Source: Bacteroidota bacterium (lineage in GTDB: Bacteria > Bacteroidota > Bacteroidia > B-17B0 > Aurantibacillaceae). From it: a stretch of 58,679 nucleotides of DNA. The stretch is from the NCBI GenBank assembly GCA_013816615.1, contig JACDED010000013.1, positions 1-58,679 of the forward strand. Direction: 5' to 3'. How positions within the stretch are numbered: the first letter of the stretch is position 1; each line of letters starts with the position of its first letter. Below, in pieces: positions 54,610 to 58,679 of the stretch. Below the pieces are notes generated by a model that did no database searches, had not been told where the DNA came from, and was given only the letters and a program-made list of their open reading frames with translations. A program made the translations under genes and the position numbers.

Positions 54610-56544
54610 TTAATTACAGGCCGGTGTAAGACTAATAAAGCTGCTGGTTCCAAAACAATAGGCCGATGCTACTATTTGATTAGCTGCAAGGTAATAATAG
54701 CACGAATAATTGTGTAGGGCAAAGTTGTGTGCGTACCAGGTGCCAACATCAGGAGGGGTGTGTATTGGCGTTGCAGCAAGCGCGCAAGCACTAACATTAG
54801 CAGAATTATTGCAGGGTACATACACGCCACCATCCAAACTTAGAGAAGCGGTTGCATTAATCGGAAACCAAAAATAGACGAACCAGATCTTTACGCGATG
54901 GTAAGTATGTATTTCAGTATCTAATTTTCCGTGAGTCGCAAAATTATTACTTACTTTAAACCTATGCATAAATTTAAAATTGTTTCCTGGTGTCACGTAT
55001 CGCTGTTTTAATTTATTATTTTTTGTGCAGCACACAATTGCTGAGCTGCCCTCCATGTGCACGCTTGCATATTTTGTTACAATGCAATTGGATTGCGTGC
55101 TGTTTACATGTTGAATGATAATAGAACAATTATAATGTCCGAAGCTTGAATAATTATGATTTAAATATTGTATCCCGGTATGATTCCATGACCCGTTTTC
55201 TAAGGGAGTACCATCTCCCCAATTAATAGTATAATTTATGGGTTGTGAAGAATTAAAACTTAAATCGGTAATATCAATATTTGCAGTGGCAAAATTACCT
55301 GCAGCCTGTGAAACAAAAAAAGTGGCTGCCATTACGCATCCTTGCGTGTTTTGTTGAGGCTGGCCATGCCCGCCTGTAGAAGTCCATACTTTTGTGCCGT
55401 TTAAATCGAAAACCGAAAGCTCAACGTTTAAATCGGTATTACCATCAAAAACATGGATAGGATTTGCTTTATAACTTATTTTTCCATCTCCAAAATTCCA
55501 AAAGTATTTATAATTACTACCTGTTATATTGCTTGAAAACTGGTAAGTGTGATCACCTGTTCCATGCGCAACAGTTATTGACAGGTCCTGTTCCATCATA
55601 TCATAATCACTTGCGTAAACCAACACGCTGGCTGGAACTATTGGCTGCGCTTCTGCTGCCGCAAAACCATTTGCAGGTTCAATTAACGGCGGGGTGTAAA
55701 TTGGAACGTTATTGTTTGCTCTAACATACGCAAGCATTTCATCATAATTATCTTTAATTATAATGTTTGTGTGCGTGGTAATTTTTATAATCTCATTACC
55801 GATTTTTACCTCGAGGTCTTTATTATACAAAGATGCTTCAGGACCACTTACACTATTTGCATTCATAGGATTATTTAAAGATTCAGGATCTCCTCCCGAA
55901 GCCAGGTGTTTAAGTTCTTCATCAGTTATCTTTAAGCGATAGGACTGATATCCTGGGAATAAATTTTCGAAATCAGATAAGCCGGGAGAATAGGGTGTTC
56001 TCGAAAAAAAAGCATTTTGCAGTTGCTCGCGTGCTGTGCCGGATAAACGTTTCGCAACCAATGCATCAATAGTACGCACTGAAAAGTTAAGATTATTTTT
56101 GATTACTTTTTTTAAACTTCCTTCACTTAAAGCAGGACGATTGATAAAAGATATAAAAACAGTATCGGATAAGGGCGAATTATGATTTAATGAATCACAC
56201 AATGCATCTTCATCTGTCACATTTATGATCGCAGATAAAAGTGCTTCGGTATGATCATTATCCATTTTAAACTCTTTAATTTCCTGTTCAAGCTTATTAA
56301 CAGTGGCTTCATAAACTTCTTTAGATATAAACTCTAACATATTTGTAGTGGCATTATAAGTAACACCGCTGTAATTATTAATAAGACGTTCGGAAGCTGG
56401 ATTTTGTCCAGTCAACTGATTATTGAGTTGTAATACGGGGCGGTCTTTTTTACAAAACGTAAAAGCCAGCATCAAAGTTGTGATACTAAGCAGTGTTACT
56501 AAGCCGGTTTTTTTAATGCTTGGTTTAATTCTTTTTAAGTTCAT
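54610..56544 (-). CDS. PKD-domain exported protein of unknown function
   Basis: About 644 residues from the ATG at 56544. Upstream codons to 56622 read into the insertion element's end (SSGGSFKRSSGG) and are not native. Residues 10-30 form a signal or anchor ending in FTFC, possibly lipidated at that Cys. The N-terminal 250 residues are helical and unrecognised. PKD-like beta domains follow near 350-420 (FWNFGDGKISYKANP) and 440-520 (INWGDGTPLENG). The C-terminal part is Cys-rich (VCCTKN, VPCNNSANVSACALA) and has no typical T9SS sorting motif. An IS21-family element begins 27 bases upstream and may have displaced its promoter. Confidence 0.7.
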   Translation of the reverse strand: MNLKRIKPSIKKTGLVTLLSITTLMLAFTFCKKDRPVLQLNNQLTGQNPASERLINNYSGVTYNATTNMLEFISKEVYEATVNKLEQEIKEFKMDNDHTEALLSAIINVTDEDALCDSLNHNSPLSDTVFISFINRPALSEGSLKKVIKNNLNFSVRTIDALVAKRLSGTAREQLQNAFFSRTPYSPGLSDFENLFPGYQSYRLKITDEELKHLASGGDPESLNNPMNANSVSGPEASLYNKDLEVKIGNEIIKITTHTNIIIKDNYDEMLAYVRANNNVPIYTPPLIEPANGFAAAEAQPIVPASVLVYASDYDMMEQDLSITVAHGTGDHTYQFSSNITGSNYKYFWNFGDGKISYKANPIHVFDGNTDLNVELSVFDLNGTKVWTSTGGHGQPQQNTQGCVMAATFFVSQAAGNFATANIDITDLSFNSSQPINYTINWGDGTPLENGSWNHTGIQYLNHNYSSFGHYNCSIIIQHVNSTQSNCIVTKYASVHMEGSSAIVCCTKNNKLKQRYVTPGNNFKFMHRFKVSNNFATHGKLDTEIHTYHRVKIWFVYFWFPINATASLSLDGGVYVPCNNSANVSACALAATPIHTPPDVGTWYAHNFALHNYSCYYYLAANQIVASAYCFGTSSFISLTPACN

Positions 56545-56577
56545 AGGTATAATTAAAGTGGAGATTCCACTGTAACA

Positions 56578-56656
56578 GCCCCCACTTGACCGCTTGAAAG
56601 AGCCCCCACTTGATCGCAGCAAAGTGCCCCCAGTAGATCGGAGGAAACAGCCCCCA
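56578..56656. repeat. Four GCCCCCA sites at exact 24-base spacing in the IS21 end
   Basis: GCCCCCA occurs at 56578, 56602, 56626 and 56650. The following bases are also similar (CTTGACCGCTTGAAAGA, CTTGATCGCAGCAAAGT, GTAGATCGGAGGAAACA) and decay in the fourth. IS21 ends are known to carry multiple transposase-binding repeats; these are likely the IstA sites. Confidence 0.85.
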
Positions 56657-56745
56657 CCATTTTGTGTTTAATCATACTGTTTTAGCAAAATGATTTTTTA
56701 GTTTTTGATGTCGTAATTTTTACGCACTAGTAAACTTAATAAATC

Positions 56746-58287
56746 ATGGCGAATAAAACAATTAGTATGAGCAAGGTACGTCAAATCATCAAATTATTTT
56801 CCCAACGAATGGGAAAGAAAAAAATCGCTGTAAGACTTGGTATGTCCAAGCACACTGTAAAACTTTACATAGAACACTTTCACTCGCTGAAAACCACTTG
56901 GGAAGATCTCTCCAAGCTCACAGACTTTGAGTTAAATAAACTTTTTCATCCGCCAAAGGAAATCCCCATAGGTGATCGGTTAAAACAGTTGCGCGACTTT
57001 TTTCCTGATATGGAAAAACAATTAAGAAGGCGTGGAATGACTGTATCCAGGCAGTTCAAGGAGTTTAAGGCATTGCATCCTGAGACTTACTGTGAAACAT
57101 CCTTTTATAAATACTACAAACAATGGTGCAAAAAAGTTAATCCTGCCATGCACATTGAACATAAAGTTGGTGATAAGATGTATGTTGACTTTGCCGGAGC
57201 CACACTGCCTTATGTTGATACAGATACAGGCGAAATAAAAAACGCGCAGGTTTTTGTAGCTATTCTTGGCTGGAGTCAATATGCATATGTGGAGGCCATG
57301 CATAATCAAACCATCGAAGAATTTATTGCCGCCTGTGAGAACGCATTGCATTATTTTAAAGGTGTGCCTTTGGCTATTGTTCCCGATAATTTAAAGTCAG
57401 CGGTGTTCAAGGCAAGTAATTATGAACCCACTGTGAATGAGAACTTCAAAGCCTTTGCTGATCACTATGGCATCGCCATTCTTCCTGCACGTTCACGCAA
57501 GCCGCAAGATAAAGCGCATGTAGAGAACATGGTAAAGCTATCGTATCAAAAGATATATACTAATCTGCCCGAGAAAGAGATAATGCCTCTAAGCGAGCTT
57601 AATAAGCTTATAGCCACGCATCTGGCCGCCCTCAATGACGCTCCTCTTACTGGAAAGGAATGTTCCAGAACCGATCAATGGATAATGGAACTCCCAGCAC
57701 TTCATCCATTATGTGAAACAGGCTACGAAATCAGAAAAATAAAACAAGTAACGGTTACCAAGTTTGCGCACGTTTACCTTACCGAGGATCAACACCATTA
57801 CAGCGTGCCTTATGAACTTATTGGCAAGAAACTAAAGATGCAATACTCACGTTCACAAGTAAATCTGTTTGATCAATATGAGCTTGTAGCAACACATACA
57901 AGAGTGCGAAGCCGGGGTAATTACAGTACAGATCCCTCGCACATGCCGCCACAACATCGTTATGTTACTGAGTGGAGCCCTACGTTTTTTATAGAGAAAG
58001 CAAAGGCCATTGATGCTGTTGTTGAACAGTATATAAAAGAAGTTCTTGCAAAAAAACAACATCCTGAGCAAGCATATAAATCCTGCATGGGTATTTTATC
58101 TTTTGCAAAACGTGTTGGGAATAACAGGCTTATTAAGGCTTGCAAGCGGGCTCACGAGATTGGCTATTACAATTACAAGATCATCGATGACATCTTAAAA
58201 AACAATCTGGATAAATATGATGAAGACCCCGAACCCGCATTAATGCCGACGCACGATAACATCCGCGGCGGAACCTATTATCAATAA
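56746..58287 (+). CDS. istA: IS21-family transposase
   Basis: 513 residues. An N-terminal helix-turn-helix (residues 8-42, GKKKIAVRLGMSKHTVKLY) binds the terminal repeats. The DDE catalytic triad is Asp148 (MYVDFAG), Asp214 (IVPDNLKSAV) and Glu260 (KAHVENMV). A C-terminal domain holds YSVPYELIGKKLKM. It looks intact. It is followed after 35 bases by istB, as in all IS21 elements. Its ORF is fully open, so the element could be active if the right end is intact. Confidence 0.95.
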   Translation: MANKTISMSKVRQIIKLFSQRMGKKKIAVRLGMSKHTVKLYIEHFHSLKTTWEDLSKLTDFELNKLFHPPKEIPIGDRLKQLRDFFPDMEKQLRRRGMTVSRQFKEFKALHPETYCETSFYKYYKQWCKKVNPAMHIEHKVGDKMYVDFAGATLPYVDTDTGEIKNAQVFVAILGWSQYAYVEAMHNQTIEEFIAACENALHYFKGVPLAIVPDNLKSAVFKASNYEPTVNENFKAFADHYGIAILPARSRKPQDKAHVENMVKLSYQKIYTNLPEKEIMPLSELNKLIATHLAALNDAPLTGKECSRTDQWIMELPALHPLCETGYEIRKIKQVTVTKFAHVYLTEDQHHYSVPYELIGKKLKMQYSRSQVNLFDQYELVATHTRVRSRGNYSTDPSHMPPQHRYVTEWSPTFFIEKAKAIDAVVEQYIKEVLAKKQHPEQAYKSCMGILSFAKRVGNNRLIKACKRAHEIGYYNYKIIDDILKNNLDKYDEDPEPALMPTHDNIRGGTYYQ

Positions 58288-58322
58288 TTAAATAAAAACA
58301 ATAACCTAAAAAACAAAACAAC

Positions 58323-58679
58323 ATGAACGAAATCTTAAACAAAATGAAACAGATGCGACTTCTTGGAATGGCTAGAGCCTTCCATCTTACGCAACAATCA
58401 GAGAAAAATGAAAAATTTACTCCTGATGAAATGGTCTCTCACCTCGTAGACTCAGAATGGGACGAACGTTATAACCGAAAGCTTGATCGAACCGTTCAAG
58501 CTGCTCGCTTCCGCTACAAGGCTAGTATGGAAGAAATTAGTTTTGACAATAACCGGGTAGATAAAAACCAAGTTCTTCGTCTAGCAAATTGTGAGTTTAT
58601 TAAACGCAAAGAGAATATCATTATCACCGGCAGCACCGGTATTGGTAAAAGTTTTCTTGCCTCAGCGCTTGGTCATCAG
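58323..58679 (+). CDS. istB: IS21-family helper ATPase, N-terminal part
   Basis: 119 residues are visible before the window ends. The N-terminal helical region (KMKQMRLLGMARAFHL) is typical. The Walker A motif GSTGIGKS is at 103-110. IstB is a DnaA/DnaC-like AAA+ ATPase that assembles on target DNA and directs IstA. No frameshift is seen in the visible part. Confidence 0.95.
   Translation, partial: MNEILNKMKQMRLLGMARAFHLTQQSEKNEKFTPDEMVSHLVDSEWDERYNRKLDRTVQAARFRYKASMEEISFDNNRVDKNQVLRLANCEFIKRKENIIITGSTGIGKSFLASALGHQ

Larger units (their letters stand above)
56571..58679 (+). mobile_element. IS21-family insertion sequence, left part; right end outside window
   Basis: Both marker genes, istA and istB, are in order. 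The left end is set at TGTAACAGCCCCC (56571) because repeat units start there; the exact boundary is uncertain, and AGTGGA-GAT-TCCACT (56557-56571) is a small palindrome at the junction. The right inverted repeat and the target duplication cannot be seen. Confidence 0.88.

Noticed and set aside
56545-56622. Upstream extension of the PKD protein to 56622
   Set aside because: The added residues are encoded by the IS21 terminal repeats; the ATG at 56544 directly precedes the hydrophobic signal segment.

Overview
The window is AT-rich chromosomal DNA from a member of the Bacteroidota. The evidence is several secreted proteins ending in type IX secretion (T9SS) sorting domains, futalosine-pathway menaquinone genes, the MoxR/DUF58/DUF4129/SpoIIM/RDD cluster common in this phylum, and promoter boxes of the Bacteroidota type (TTTG, about 19 bases, TAnnTTTG). 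A lower-rank assignment is not possible from what I can see. I saw no rRNA, tRNA or CRISPR array.

Layout. 1-1866: edge of an unknown gene with a strong promoter overlapped by an inverted repeat, then GTP cyclohydrolase I with two paralogous eukaryote-like 6-pyruvoyl-tetrahydropterin synthases. 1946-2139: a dispersed repeat, with a second inverted copy at 25368-25565. 2216-10303: mainly housekeeping genes (mqnB, mqnD, M48 peptidase, folA, glycosyltransferase, yqgE, LEA14-like lipoprotein, M20 dipeptidase). 10358-14257: secreted BNR, T9SS and purple-acid-phosphatase-like proteins around an S4 RNA-binding protein. 14259-22542: a 36-residue membrane ORF, a PF10136-type membrane protein, kbl, a T9SS protein, a VOC protein, a secreted protein and dusB. 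22609-25266: a Lys-rich small protein, a strongly Asn/Gln/Tyr/Gly-rich disordered protein, and a DUF4142 lipoprotein. 25680-27911: purL.

The most interesting block is 28072-40962. It holds a TPR/SpoIIE-type phosphatase, a SiaC-like protein and a SiaB-like kinase with two kinase domains in one chain, which together form a complete partner switch. Divergent from these is a four-gene envelope operon: a 1498-residue exported protein of unknown function, a 1023-residue ABCG-like ATPase/permease with an unusual N-terminal extension, a small Cys-containing exported protein, and a lipoprotein. The operon ends at a clear terminator. The SiaD cyclase partner known from Pseudomonas is absent, so the output of this switch is unknown.

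41027-54329 carries a frameshifted T9SS beta-propeller gene, the MoxR/DUF58 membrane cluster, and a LytS/LytTR-type two-component pair. The right end has a PKD-domain surface protein and the left part of an IS21-family element (istA complete, istB cut by the window edge), whose terminus carries four sites at an exact 24-base period.

A recurring feature is a TAnnTTTG or TAnnTTTA box only 3-8 bases before the start codon, sometimes a GTG. This suggests many leaderless or nearly leaderless transcripts. Several convergent gene pairs are separated by 1-2 bases or overlap.
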